Assembly (NCBI RefSeq): GCF_013426205.1
Contig: NC_089423.1
Coordinates: 3,410,001 to 3,474,000 of the forward strand
DNA: 64,000 nt
Direction of reading: 5' to 3'
Origin: Metarhizium brunneum
Taxonomy: Eukaryota; Ascomycota; Sordariomycetes; Hypocreales; Clavicipitaceae
Shown here piece after piece: positions 32,844 to 43,702 of this stretch. Below the pieces are notes generated by a model that made no database searches, was not told the origin of the DNA, and saw nothing but the letters and a program-made list of their open reading frames with translations. Position numbers and translations under genes: made by a program. Every line of letters begins with the position of its first letter. Positions within the stretch are counted from its first letter, which is position 1.

Positions 32844-33965
32844 GTCGTTCTCTGAAGCCGCTCCGTCTTCATAGACTTGAAATATGATGCTTCTTTGGAA
32901 GAGGTTGTTTGGGAGAACTCAGATGGCCGGCTTTCAAAGTGTCCAAGACCCGTCATCTAACTTTGCATCTGACACGTCGCACATCAGAGAGGCACAGGGG
33001 CTTTATACATATTTCTCTGGGAAGGTGTCAATGTGAGCCCTTAATATTGTACATGCCTCCGAAGTCCGTACCCTCTTGGATACTACTCTATTCATCACTC
33101 CCCCACCTTGTCCCTAGCTTACCTCTATTGTTTGTGAATGAGGGGTAAGGGGGACGTAAAATTCGGTAACGAATAAAATACCTGTTCAGAATTAGGTCGT
33201 TCCTATTTCCTTCCGAGTTCCGCAAATATCGTCGTTGCTTTGTAATTGAGGATCAAGTGTGAAATAGACGGAAGTGTTCCGGCCCAAAGCCGTCACTTGC
33301 CGCCAGGTATATTTGTCAAGAACAAGAAGAAAAAGAAATGATGTGATTGTGCCATCGTCCAAAATTGACCAACCGTTTTGGGCATCCATTGCATGTTGAT
33401 ATGGAAGTGCTCTTTGCTAGCGAGAACAATCCTGGTCTACATGTTCCGCCATGGAATAAGTCGAGCCTCAACTGTTCAGCAGGCACACCATGTCAGATTA
33501 CCTCACGACCTAGCTTTACGAACAATCAGTGGAGAGATTAAAGTGGCGGTGCTATCGGGAGTGAATCCTAGATTGATATGTCAATACGAGAAAGGCAACA
33601 GTGTTAGCTTCTCTGCCCGTTTGCTTGCCAACCCGAGTGCGAGACAACTTCGGCAGGATCGTCAAGCGCGCCTTCCTCACAGCATGGCCCAGCCATCGTT
33701 TGTCGGCATCGAATCGGTGACCAGAGTCCAGTCGAACTGGGGACAATCTGCTCAGCTATCATGAATTACAGTCAGATGCTTCTTCACGGCCAACTGCTCT
33801 CCAGTATGGATGGATGTGTGGATAGTGATGGGGCACTGGCGCTGCATTATGTTGGTGCCGTTTTGACTCGTGTGCAGTCCACGCAGCCACTTTAGTTCCC
33901 CGCGGAAAACTGCACGATTTTGCCTCGCCGTCCAGAACGAGTATTGTCTGTTATGAGGGTTATTA
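32844..33965. promoter_or_regulatory. Divergent control region FAD monooxygenase / Zn2Cys6 regulator
   Basis: 1.1 kb between divergent starts. No conserved gene seen. It is the natural place for CGG-type operator sites of the adjacent regulator, but I could not single out a clear inverted CGG pair. Confidence 0.4.
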
Positions 33966-36126
33966 TTGAGAGATTCTCATGGCCAAGCCTTGGGCCAAGT
34001 CATGCAACCGCATAGCTACGAACAAATGTTGCGATCGAGGCAATTGGAACGGCCATATCGCTCCCATCTACGCCCTGCCTGCTTGCCTTGTCGACGCCGA
34101 AAGTCAAGATGTCAAACCGAAGCGTTCTCAGACACCTGTGTGACTTGTCGGGCTCATCGAACCGAATGCGTATTTCCGGATAGCCCAGACGCTGAGGCCT
34201 GCCCAAGACCGAACCGACATCCTCGCCGGAGAGGTGCAAGCCAAAACGGTTCTTTGTCAAGACGACGCCCACGGGAATCGGGAGATTCCAGCAGCAAGAG
34301 CTCAACAGCTTTGGTGCATATCCATGAGGACTCCGGCTTGAGCCACCCTGCAGCAGCATTCACAAGTCAGAATCCGGCACCCGTTGAGCCTTCCAGTCCG
34401 CATGCCCTTTCCCGCGGAATCGGCGGCCATGGTGAACAAGACCAAGAGCCACTAGAGCTTGACTCTACTCATCAGGACCATCACACCATGCATATCGTTG
34501 GACCCGCAGTGATAAATGACAAGCAGGTGCTATCCGATTATCTATCAGGAATTCCTGGAGCGACCAGGAGTACTAGGATGATCATTCCGGAATCCGCGGG
34601 TCGTTCTCAACCGGTGCTATTTACAATGGTCCAGAAGCGTCCGGTGGGTTTGGCCGTGAATAAAAGCCCATCTGCGGAAAAGCTGGCCATCATCGAAAAG
34701 ATCTTGGAGCCTTTCGTTGATGACATTATCAACGAGTGTGTTGAAATCACAGTGTAGACCCAATTAATGTCCATACAGACTGACTCTAGACACAGGTATT
34801 TCACCAAGGCCAACGAGTGTCTTCCACTATTGGACGAGCAGTCCTTTCGCGACCAATATCTTGAAGACAAGACTCATATTTCACCAGCTCTGTTATCTTG
34901 TTTATATGCCCACACCTTGGTTTATTGGCGCCATTCCCCTACGCTCAGTGGCAATAAATGTCCCGATGACCGATTTATATGGAACCTTGCCAATGAAGCC
35001 GTGTATTCTGAGCTTTACCTATCTCCGGGGATATCTATAATCAAAGCGATTCTGCTCAATATAAGCGGGCGACCAACCACGTCAATCATTGGGAACGGGG
35101 TGCTGTTAGGCTCAGCTGTATCCATGGCGCATTCCCTGGGACTCAACCATAATCCATTACCGTGGAAGATACCGCAGTCAGAGAAATACTTGAGAATGAA
35201 ATTATGGTGGTCATTACTGCTTCATGATAGATGGTATGTTACAGTCCGATTCTGAGCATCTTTCATCTTGTTAACACGGCACCAGGCTGAGTTTGGCTCA
35301 TGGCACACCGCCGCATATTTCAAGGATACAATATGATGTTCCCCTTCCGACACTAGAATGTCTTTGTGAGGGCGATTCCAGTGAAGCACGAGTACGAACA
35401 GCAAACGTGTTCATAGCACTGGTTCGACTGACTGATGTTTTGGACCAACATCTACAACGCGTGTATGCCGTTGACGGAAATCGGCCATGGGATACAACTA
35501 GCCTAGAGCTGGCATTGAACAACTGGGTCGAGTCCTTGACTGGAAGTTGTCGTCTTATAGTTATTCGCGGCTCCAGACTCGAGATCCCGGGTGCGGCCAA
35601 CCTCCGCTTGGCATATCTCACGACCAGGCTTCTCCTCCAAAGAATGGAGCTGGAAGCCGAGAAGCGCATTTACGACCAACTCAATGAGCGAATTATGAAT
35701 CGCTACATACAAGCGCGGCGTACCGCAGAGGAAATACTCCTCCTCCTCCAAGAACTACAAGTCGAGCAGCTCAGCGGTTTCTGGTTGCCGGTGACAGCCT
35801 TTGCCTTTCCCGCAACAGTCAATTTCCTTTTGCGCTGCGCATTGGAAATGGAAAGCTCTCTCCAAGGATTGGCACGGAGCAGTTCTTTTCGAATCGCTCA
35901 GGACATTGTGGCCACTCTCCGCAAATATCAGAAGCAGTTCGAGTGGGATCTGGCTGATATCTGTGTGGCACAGCATGCGGACATTGTGGATAGAATACTG
36001 GGTGGTGTGGCCAGAGAGGAAGAGAGTGACAACAATATGGATATTCAAGAATTTTCAATGCCTGATGCATCTATCCTGGATCAATACTTCCCAAGCCTCT
36101 GGGACCCTTTACAGAATGCATGGTGA
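33966..36126 (+). CDS. Zn2Cys6 transcription factor, candidate local pathway regulator
   Basis: A 682-residue nuclear regulator. Exons are 33966-34735, 34796-35233 and 35286-36126. Introns are GTGTGT..CACAG and GTATGT..ACCAG. The zinc cluster is C39-x2-C42-x6-C49-x8-C58-x2-C61-x6-C68, with the basic loop RRRKSR between C42 and C49. A Ser/His-rich linker follows, then the fungal_trans domain from about residue 250, with YFTKANECLPLLDEQSF, LLGSAVSMAHSLGLNHN and KLWWSLLLHDRWLSLAHG. The last block is restored only by splicing intron 2. The C-terminus ends with FSMPDASILDQYFPSLWD, an acidic/aromatic activation-type tail. Lying between a divergent monooxygenase and a downstream decarboxylase, it may control both; this is inference from position. 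Confidence 0.9.
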
Positions 36127-36404
36127 CAGAACACGCTCGTCACCTTGCATGATGGCGGTTGTGGAGGGGGGGCCATATCGACTTTTCCTGCCGCGGCGAA
36201 AGTTGCCCGCGGGGAACATCCTGTGGACCTGATAAATGCGTTCTTGGCCGTTCATGTCCACGCCGGCAGCAATGTTGTGAACCGGGTATAAAAGGCGCCG
36301 CAGGTAGGAGTCTTTCTAATCTATTCATCATGTTTAGTATCACTCCACTTCTTTCAAGCCCAGGCAATTATTTCTGATCGACACTTATTTACTTACAACT
36401 CGAA
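36127..36404 (+). promoter_or_regulatory. Promoter of the dialkylglycine decarboxylase
   Basis: A short spacer containing CCGCGG and CGG-rich words (36189-36272) upstream of a strong TATA box. The CGG words are candidate Zn2Cys6 sites only. Confidence 0.45.
36287..36295 (+). promoter_or_regulatory. TATA box
   Basis: TATAAAAGG sits 110 bases before the ATG at 36405, followed by a pyrimidine-rich start-site region. Such a consensus match is unusual in this window and suggests a strongly inducible promoter. Confidence 0.65.
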
Positions 36405-37811
36405 ATGGCTCCGGGGATTGTCACAAAGGACATGGCCAGCACCTCTATGGTGGTCTTTCCTATAGAAGAAGACATGCCACCAACATTGTACCAAAATATT
36501 GATGAGAAGGCCCTGGTGGCCAAGTCTAAGAAACACCTCCTTGATTATGGTACCAAGTTCGAGCCTGATGTTATTACTGGCTGTCGTGGATTATACATCT
36601 ACACGGCATTGGGCCACAAGGTGTTGGACTGGACGTCGGGGCAAATGTCTTGCCTCCTCGGCCACGGGCATCCAGAGATTGTCAAAGTCATTACCGATCA
36701 CGCAATGCAGCTTGATCACCTCTTCTCTGGCATGGTCTCGCCTCCAGTGATCTCACTTGCGGATCGACTTTGCAGCGCTCTTCCAGCTGGATTAGACAAA
36801 GCCTTCTTTCTCTCCACCGGAGGGGAGAGCAATGAAGCCGCCATCAAGATGGCCAAGACATATACGGGCAAGTTTGAAATAGTTGGCATTGGGGCTTCAT
36901 GGCATGGAGTGACGGCACAGGCACTTGGCGCGCAGTATCATTTCGGCAGAAGAGGTCATGGACCTTTGATGCCAGGCATGCACATGCTGCCCGCGCCCAA
37001 TGCATACAGGTCCATTTTCCGCAAGCCCGATGGCTCCTATGACTGGGAGACAGAATTGGAATATGGATGGAGGATGATTGACTTGCAGTCGTGCGGCTCT
37101 CTAGCTGCTTGCATTGTCGAGTGCATCCAAAGCTCGGGCGGTATGCATGTTCTCCCACCGGGATATCTGAAGGCCTTGAAAAAGCAGTGCGAGATGCGAG
37201 GAATGCTCCTGATCGTCGATGAGGCTCAGACGGGCGTCGGCAGATGCGGGGACTTTATGGCCATCAACCACGAGAACGTCGTGCCGGACATTTTAACCCT
37301 GTCCAAAACCCTGGGTAACGGTCTACCCCTGAGTGCGGTGGTGGCCAGCGATGAAGTTGCCAGTGTAGCCGCGGAGAAGGGCTTCTTCTTTTACACCACC
37401 CATGTCAACGATCCTCTCCCTGCTGCTGTTGGTGACAAGGTCCTCGAGATCCTGTTCCGGGATAATCTGATAGAGCACTCGAGAAAATGCGGCGAGATAC
37501 TGCACAGCGGGTTGCAGACACTACACAGCAGGTACGGCTGCATTGGCCAAGTGCGCGGGAGAGGTCTCATGGCGGGCGTTGAAATTGTGACGGACCGAGA
37601 GAGCAAAAGGCCGGCTTTGGAACTGGCCAAAAGAGTTGGAAACCGCGCATACGAGCTTGGGCTCTGGGCGAATCTGAGCAGCCATCCAAGCTTTGGTGGC
37701 ACATTTAGAATTGCGCCTCCTATTACAGTGACGGAGAGCCAGGTTGAAGATGGGCTCGCAATCCTTGAGAGAGCATTCGCCGAGACCGAAGGCACGCTAC
37801 CGCTGTATTGA
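36405..37811 (+). CDS. 2,2-dialkylglycine decarboxylase (PLP, class III aminotransferase fold)
   Basis: A 468-residue intronless enzyme that decarboxylates 2,2-dialkylglycines such as 2-aminoisobutyrate to a ketone (acetone) and CO2, then passes the amino group to pyruvate to make alanine. Active-site residues of the Burkholderia enzyme all align at a constant offset of 28-29: Q80 (Gln52), S108 (Ser80), W166 (Trp138), S244 (Ser215), D272 (Asp243), Q275 (Gln246), K301 Schiff-base Lys (Lys272), T331/T332 (Thr303) and R435 (Arg406). Only Met141 is changed, to V169. Blocks GQMSCLLGHGHPE, GGESNEAAIKMAKT, LLIVDEAQTGVGR, LTLSKTLGNGLPL and FRIAPPITV confirm the family. Ordinary transaminases lack the Q/W/S pocket for the leaving carboxylate. 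It is probably cytosolic and likely controlled by the upstream Zn2Cys6 protein. Confidence 0.94.
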   Translation: MAPGIVTKDMASTSMVVFPIEEDMPPTLYQNIDEKALVAKSKKHLLDYGTKFEPDVITGCRGLYIYTALGHKVLDWTSGQMSCLLGHGHPEIVKVITDHAMQLDHLFSGMVSPPVISLADRLCSALPAGLDKAFFLSTGGESNEAAIKMAKTYTGKFEIVGIGASWHGVTAQALGAQYHFGRRGHGPLMPGMHMLPAPNAYRSIFRKPDGSYDWETELEYGWRMIDLQSCGSLAACIVECIQSSGGMHVLPPGYLKALKKQCEMRGMLLIVDEAQTGVGRCGDFMAINHENVVPDILTLSKTLGNGLPLSAVVASDEVASVAAEKGFFFYTTHVNDPLPAAVGDKVLEILFRDNLIEHSRKCGEILHSGLQTLHSRYGCIGQVRGRGLMAGVEIVTDRESKRPALELAKRVGNRAYELGLWANLSSHPSFGGTFRIAPPITVTESQVEDGLAILERAFAETEGTLPLY

Positions 37812-38125
37812 AGTAGGGAGTAAGAATGTGACGCTGGGTTTTGGACTATTTTGGTCAAATGATTTGCGAATTAGCAGTTGCAGATTAGGCAGAGTAAAAA
37901 CCGTTGACATTTCAGTAAAACGTATCCATACAGTGACGCCAACCCATGCAATCAAAAAAGCCCAATGCAAAAAACTCCCCGTGATGCAAAAAACATGAGA
38001 CACGCCAGTATTATGTCGACCATGGTCAGTCGCTAGGACCAGACGGAAACCTTTCAACCCCAATGCCTGTCCATTCCTCCCCGCCAAACGCCCGCCCATA
38101 CAAGCAAAAAAAAAAAAAAAAAAGT
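37812..38125. other. Intergenic, convergent
   Basis: Convergent 3' ends. Contains an A18 homopolymer (38106-38123) just past the stop of the small membrane-protein gene on the other strand. Confidence 0.6.
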
Positions 38126-38299
38126 TCAAGGCAACATCTGCTTCCGTCTCTGTTGGAAATAGTGCCGTAGATAGCGCCTTGCGGCCTGAGCGGCAACGCT
38201 CATGACAATGACTACCTGGAGGCCGACGAGGCCGAACCAGATGAGGTTTAGGATCTTGTCTTCGTCATAGGTGGTGCGGTTCTTGAGGAAGGCGGCCAT
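38126..38299 (-). CDS. 57-residue single-pass membrane microprotein
   Basis: An uninterrupted small frame, ATG 38299 to TGA 38126, with strong coding bias: most third positions are C or G, unlike the flanking DNA. The protein starts MAAFLKNRTTYDEDKI. It has one hydrophobic helix at about residues 17-38 (LNLIWFGLVGLQVVIVMSVA) and ends in a strongly basic tail (RRYLRHYFQQRRKQMLP). Negative residues before and positive residues after the helix predict an N-out/C-in orientation or a mitochondrial/ER tail-anchored topology. I do not recognise a family; it resembles small subunits of membrane complexes in size and layout. The leader is GC-rich. Confidence 0.7.
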   Translation of the reverse strand: MAAFLKNRTTYDEDKILNLIWFGLVGLQVVIVMSVAAQAARRYLRHYFQQRRKQMLP

Positions 38300-40899
38300 T
38301 GTTCCGTCGCCGGTCGGGAGATGGGTAGGACGTTGCGCACAGCTGCGACGATGCCTGGATGCGCGGTACCGAGATGGAGGTTTATATAGACAAGCTAGAG
38401 GGGTGTGTTGGAACGAGTCGTGGAAGGTTCAATGTTGGGACACATGCATGGCTCACCTCTGGAATGGGGATCGCGTGTATTTCGCCGCTGGGGGGGCAAA
38501 CAAAGCAAATTCCAGTGGCACGAAAAGGAACAAGATGATTCGGCAATGGGAGGTAACGACAGCTTAATGTCCTGGGACATGCACGATAGCCGTGGCCATG
38601 TGAGAGCGCAAAGCGAGAGGGAAGGTTGTAGAGCCACGTCACGGGGAGCGCGGGCTGGCGATGGCGGTTTTTAATAGACGGGTGGTCCCTTGGAGGTTGA
38701 GACTGCGCCGACACTGACACTGGGCGGCGTGGCTGTCAAGAGGGTTTTTTTGAGAAAATTGCCGGCCCACAGAGACGATGCCTGGTCGCACTGGTTGGTG
38801 GCCCGGTGGTGCTGGGATGCCGGGATGCTGGGATTCATGGCGGTCCGTTCTGGAGTTGATCGGCCCCCCCCAGCCTCCCCGCAACATTGGACGAGGGAAG
38901 GGGAGATTCCAAGGGATGGTGGGTGACACGGATGTGCGTGACAAGGGGCGGCGGCCAACTACGCATTGCACTTGGAACAGTACGGAGTATGTATGTATGT
39001 ATTTTTGCTTGTGGTTTGAATTTTATACACGGGCGAGGCTGATGATGTCGGCGAGCAAGTGATGGTGGTTATAACTCGACGTACATACATAGTCTTGCTG
39101 TTCGGGAAGTTGGAGAGATGGCATTCGCACCAGTCGACGCCGTGGAGCACAGGGTGATGCCCGGACGCCGGACGCCGGACACACAATGTTTGAGGGGCGT
39201 GTTTGCTTGAAACACCAGCGATTGAGTGCGCGCAAAGTGGCCAGAAACAACATCCGTTGGCCACCGGTATGCAGTTGCATTGCCGTTGCCCGCAACACCA
39301 TGACCTGTCATCAGTCGATTCATCCGTGTCGGTGTGGCGTTGGGTTCTCGCAACCGTGTCCTTTTATGCCACGCCCATCGCAAAGATGCCAACATTGAAA
39401 GTTCCAAAGGACACTCGGGCGCTGCATCACACACCACGACCAGGTCCTTTACACGGTCCGATGTAAAATTGGAATTTTTGGCGACGTGAATGGAAAGGCT
39501 TTCCTTCAATCTCTTTGTGCCCGTCTCAGCCATGGATTCTTTGTTGGGTTGGGCCCCCGCTACATCCACCGTCATACAGAGAGACAGGCCCATCGTGGCT
39601 CCAGAGATGGCAAGGATACGCGATGCTGCGGTCAATTGGGCCGTAGTCACCGTCATTTGGGACATGGTTTATGCTGAATTCTTGACGTCTGTTTTGTACG
39701 AAGTAGACGACGGGTCAAAATGGCCGTTGGCAGGACTGCACACGAACCTACCTAGATATGCAGCGGGATGGGACCGTCCAAGTCGGTGCTGCTCGCTTGC
39801 TTTGTGATGGGGTCAAGTTGACCAAGAGGGTGACGGTGAGAGCCTGAGAGGCGGTCAAGCCCATTCTGGTCCGTGTAGACGAAACATGTCCCATCCGGAT
39901 GTCACATGCTCTTCCGGGCAGAGGGGGATTGATTGGCATGGAGAATTAATTATAAATGATGGATGCTCCAAGTTGGAGCCCAAACAAATACGCACGGCAA
40001 AAGATGGATTCGGGACAGAGTGTGAGAGGCATGTGTGTGTGTGTGTTTGCCTTTGAGACGGCTGCCTTGCTCCATGCCCGAAGCTGGGCAGATGCCGCGT
40101 GGCCTTAATCAGCGCCAGGTCGTTCTTCTCACATCATCTACTACTACTATCAACCGCCACCGCAAGACCACATGTCGATGCAAAGCCTACATGGGCAGCC
40201 GCGTGCCTGGGAGGTCTCGCATGAACGCAAGACGGTTTTGCAACGTTCGGCACTCCGTACAGGGCACATGTCCATGCATGAGGCGGCATGTGTACATATA
40301 TGCACAATACACCTGGATATCTCGTACGGAGTAACGTAGCTGCAGGTGCCGCCCTCTTGGGTGTCTCAGATACGTCCAATCTCACATGTCTTGATGTGAA
40401 TCGCCTCATCCCTCTTGTGGCGCAGTGCCAAAAGGGTCTGGTGCACGGATGACGCCAACTGTGTGCCGTGTGAGTTTCGGAGATGGAAGCCTCCAGTGTT
40501 GCTGGCTGCCACATTCGATCGCTCTTGCGCATCACGGCCGGGTAGTGGAGGCCTTCATGTTGGTGGCGCCACTCGAACGCATGCGCAGCTGAACATTGAA
40601 CGCAAGAGCTCCCTTGAGCTGAGGCGACTGCCGCCAGCCACAGTCGTTGATGACGTCGCGATTTGCCCCGCTCATGAGCACCTCCTTAAAGCAGGTTCTT
40701 GACTTCTCGCCTTGAAACCTCGTTGCTCCGTGCTTGTTTGGCATCATACGAAATTTGTCGACCTTTGAAGAAGCTGGTATTCGCAAATATCTATTTTCTG
40801 GCGTAATTATCTGCGTCGCGACAAGACACAAAACAAAAGCCCCTGCTCTATCCATATATTGCACAGCTCCCCAAGCTTCTGTGATAGCGGGGTAAAACC
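38300..40899. other. Long intergenic region
   Basis: No convincing gene. It holds two copies of the recurring 9-mer TACGGAGTA (38981-38989 and 40325-40333), a GTAT run just after the first, a triple CGGACGC direct repeat (about 39161-39180) and a TG dinucleotide run (40032-40047). A 198-codon minus-strand open frame (39069-39665) lacks motifs and coding bias. The 3' end serves as the VIP1 promoter. Confidence 0.45.
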
Positions 40900-41831
40900 A
40901 TGGCTGCCGCAACGGTCCACGTCACGAATATCGCCTCCGCGACCAGCGATGAGGAGGTCAGGAACTTCTTCAGCTTCTGGTAAGCTTCTTGCACCATCCA
41001 CCCGACACCCGACGCAGTTTGGATGGCAGTGAATTGGCTAACGCCGTTGGCAGCGGCAAGATTGCCGACTTCAAAGTCGCTACCGAGGGCGACTCCAAGT
41101 CCGCCGACGTCACCTTTGAGAAGGAAACGGCCATGAAGACGGCCCTCCTCCTCAACAACACCCAGCTTGGACCGAACCACATCTCCGTCACCGGCTCCGG
41201 CAGCACCACCGATGACGAGGGCCACCACGACGCCAAGGTGGACCGCGACTCGGACGACATCACGCAGGAGGAGAAGCCCCGCGCTCGCATCCTCGCCGAG
41301 TATCTCGCTCACGGATACGTCGTTGGCGACGCCGCCATCGAGCACGCCATCGAGCTGGACACCAAGCACAACGTGTCCCACCGCTTCCTCAGCACCATCC
41401 AGAGCATCGACCAGAAGTACCACGCGACCGACCGCGCCAAGGCCGCCGACACCAGCTACGGCATCTCGCAGCGCGCCAACAGCCTTCTCACCGGCATCGG
41501 CTCCTACTTTGAAAAGGCTAGCAACCACCCCACGGGCAAGAAGATTGCCAAGTTTTACACCGACAGCTCGCGCCAGGTGCAGGACATTCACGCCGAGGCC
41601 AGACGTCTCGCCGATCTGAAGAAGCAGGAGCACGGTGGGAGCGCTTACAAGGCCGCCGGGCTGGAGAGGGTTTTTGGCAAGGAGGCCCCCAAGGAGTCTG
41701 CTCCCACGGCTGCGCCTACTGCGACTGCTACCGCTACCTCTGGAGGCGCGCCAGCTACAACCACCCCGGCTGCTGTGGCACCTACCGAGGCCATTCCCGC
41801 TACGAAGCCTGTAGATGAAAAGACGGGTTAG
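40900..41831 (+). CDS. VIP1-like RNA-binding protein (RRM)
   Basis: An RNA-binding protein of 285 residues related to fission yeast Vip1. Exon 1 is 40900-40979, an intron runs 40980-41053 (GTAAGC..GGCAG), and exon 2 is 41054-41831. The N-terminal RRM covers residues 4-75 and opens TVHVTNIASATSDEEVRNFFSFCGKI, which exists only after splicing. The degenerate RNP1 segment is SADVTFEKETAMKTAL. A conserved helical region follows: ARILAEYLAHGYVVGDAAIEHA, NVSHRFLSTI, and FYTDSSRQVQDIHAEARRLA. The Ala/Thr/Pro-rich tail is disordered. Very high GC3 and CTTCTC-rich leader elements suggest high expression. Function in the cell is poorly defined for the family. Confidence 0.92.
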
Positions 41832-42037
41832 GTGTGGAAGGGTCTGCTGAAAGGATCAAGTGGCTAGTTTAAGAATGGATGTTGTGGGAAATTGTCTTTT
41901 CGCATGAGCAATACACGAACTACCAGAATATGTAGTCTAGCACACCAAACTTTACCTCGTCCGAGACAGTATCTTTTATCCGTTTATTCAAGTTTTATTG
42001 AGCATTGCAATAGAAAACTGGTGACTTGTTTGCGTCT

Positions 42038-42344
42038 TCATTTCTGAATATGTGCACCAACCGGGTTCCCCGGTTCCTTTGAGAACTTTGCTTCGAGATG
42101 GTCATCCATCGGTCCCTTGGGATTAGATGAGAGGTTCTGTAGTTGAGAGGGAAAAGGTATTAGTGTGTTTTTCGCAGTACAATGAGGACTTTATACCATG
42201 AGCCGTGCAGCATACCTCCAACTCAGACTTCATCTTGTCGCCCTTGTTGTCGACCTCATCTATCCCAGATCCTTTACCGGGCGGCTCGTGCAGCTGTTTG
42301 CCGGTCTGGCGCTCGGGAGGCGGCGACTGTGTCCCTTCGGGCAT
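42038..42344 (-). CDS. Small conserved-looking 75-residue protein, two exons
   Basis: Exon 1 is 42344-42216 (43 codons), an intron runs 42215-42137 (GTATGC..CTACAG), and exon 2 is 42136-42038 (33 codons with stop). Both junctions are phase 0. The product is hydrophilic, Lys/Glu/Pro-rich, with KQLHEPPGKGSGIDEVDNKG in exon 1 and NLSSNPKGPMDDHLEAKFSK in exon 2. The NLSSNPKGP continuation appears only on splicing and reads like the conserved end of a short ascomycete protein of unknown function. There is no signal peptide or membrane helix; it is probably a soluble, largely helical or disordered protein. Confidence 0.72.
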
Positions 42345-43702
42345 GGTGCAGTTGTTTCAACCTCGTCGTCTATCTGGTGCAGCGGGTAGTATGTAGGGGG
42401 TTTGCTAGGCGAGGACGTGCGTGGTTCTTTTGCACAAGTGACTTTTGTCGGAATGTTAAGATTTCTCTTCTTTTATATTCTGCCCCCTGGGCCGTCATTC
42501 TATGGCGTCATGTTTGTCCATTGTACATTATACCGGTTTGCCGATTGATATGGTGTACATACGGTGTGCACGTCAAGATGACGGGTTAGACTTGAGTCAC
42601 TTGACGTTTTGTGGAGAGTCTGGTGGACTTATGGCACACACGAGCCGCCGGGGCAAACTAGCCGCCTTCCGCTGCGTGCTGCCAGTCAAGTTATCCATTG
42701 AAATGGCGTAGGAGACTGGTTTGTCCCCCCCCCCTGTTGGACCTTTTTGCCGCCATGGCCTATGAAGTCAAACGGAGCGTGAATCAACATTGAATGCTGT
42801 AAAGCTCCTGTGGCTGCGGCGACGCAACGGGGTTGAAAACACCAAATTACTGATTTATGCGTCGTTGTTGAAGCATTGAGGATGATGTAGCATGGATATC
42901 GCTGAAGCTTCAGCTCTAATGAGCTTCATGCTAGCCCTGGTCGGTACGGTCGAATTGGCGCAGCTTTGTCGATATTGTTATTGCCCGCCGTGAGGAGTCA
43001 ATAGTTGTGTCAATCAATCGAGTCCATGTCTGGTCAAAGGCCGTGGAGCCCCACAGCGGGCAGGCACCGCCAGGCGACATCACCTTTCGGCGTCGTCAGT
43101 CTAATGTCCTTAGCACCACATGCAAGCTTATGTCAAGTCAATCGACTACTTACACCTAGCTCAATGTCATCAGTCGACAAAGGTCCGTCAGCTGCACTTG
43201 TGCCAGCCGCAGCGCCCTTGAGACCGGATGGCATCTAACTAAAGATTAGCTTGAGGCGGCAGTGGGTGCAACCGCTCCGCACAGGGCCTTGGAGGCGCAT
43301 GCGCCGAATGCTTGGCCCAACATTGGAACATTGACATGAAAGCGGCCCCACTTGCGTCAACTGGTCTTTCTCAGTGAATACCACAACCCGTTGTCCTTGT
43401 GCACGTTCGATTCGTCTTGACACACGGGACACGACGCAGCCAACACACCACACCACGACGTCGTGCGTCTCCCTTTCTTTACACGGCTCTCTTTTTTCTA
43501 AAAACAAAAAACAAAAAAAAACCTCTTCTTGCTCTTCATTCATTCTCAGCCCTGTCTTTGTGGAAATCTCTGCTTTTCTCATTCTCTGCGACTGAGCAAG
43601 ACAAGAGGCGGCCAGGTCCAACCCACCGGACTCGTCGTTGCCTCTCCTTCTGATTATACTCGTGCTCTTGCCCGAGGGTTGGCATCTGGCTCTCTTCAAG
43701 CC
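42345..43702. other. Intergenic and leader of the next gene
   Basis: Holds a C9 run near 42727 and, from 43380 to 43700, a pyrimidine-rich leader with an A-rich stretch (43501-43520) before the next gene. No gene recognised. A 222-codon minus-strand frame here is the complement of that leader and exon. Confidence 0.45.

Noticed and set aside
39069..39665. A 198-codon minus-strand frame in the gap before VIP1
   Set aside because: No domain, no signal or membrane pattern, no codon bias and no splice partner; kept only as intergenic.
40848..41633. A 261-codon minus-strand frame over VIP1
   Set aside because: Antisense shadow of a high-GC3 gene; the plus strand has the RRM and a consensus intron.
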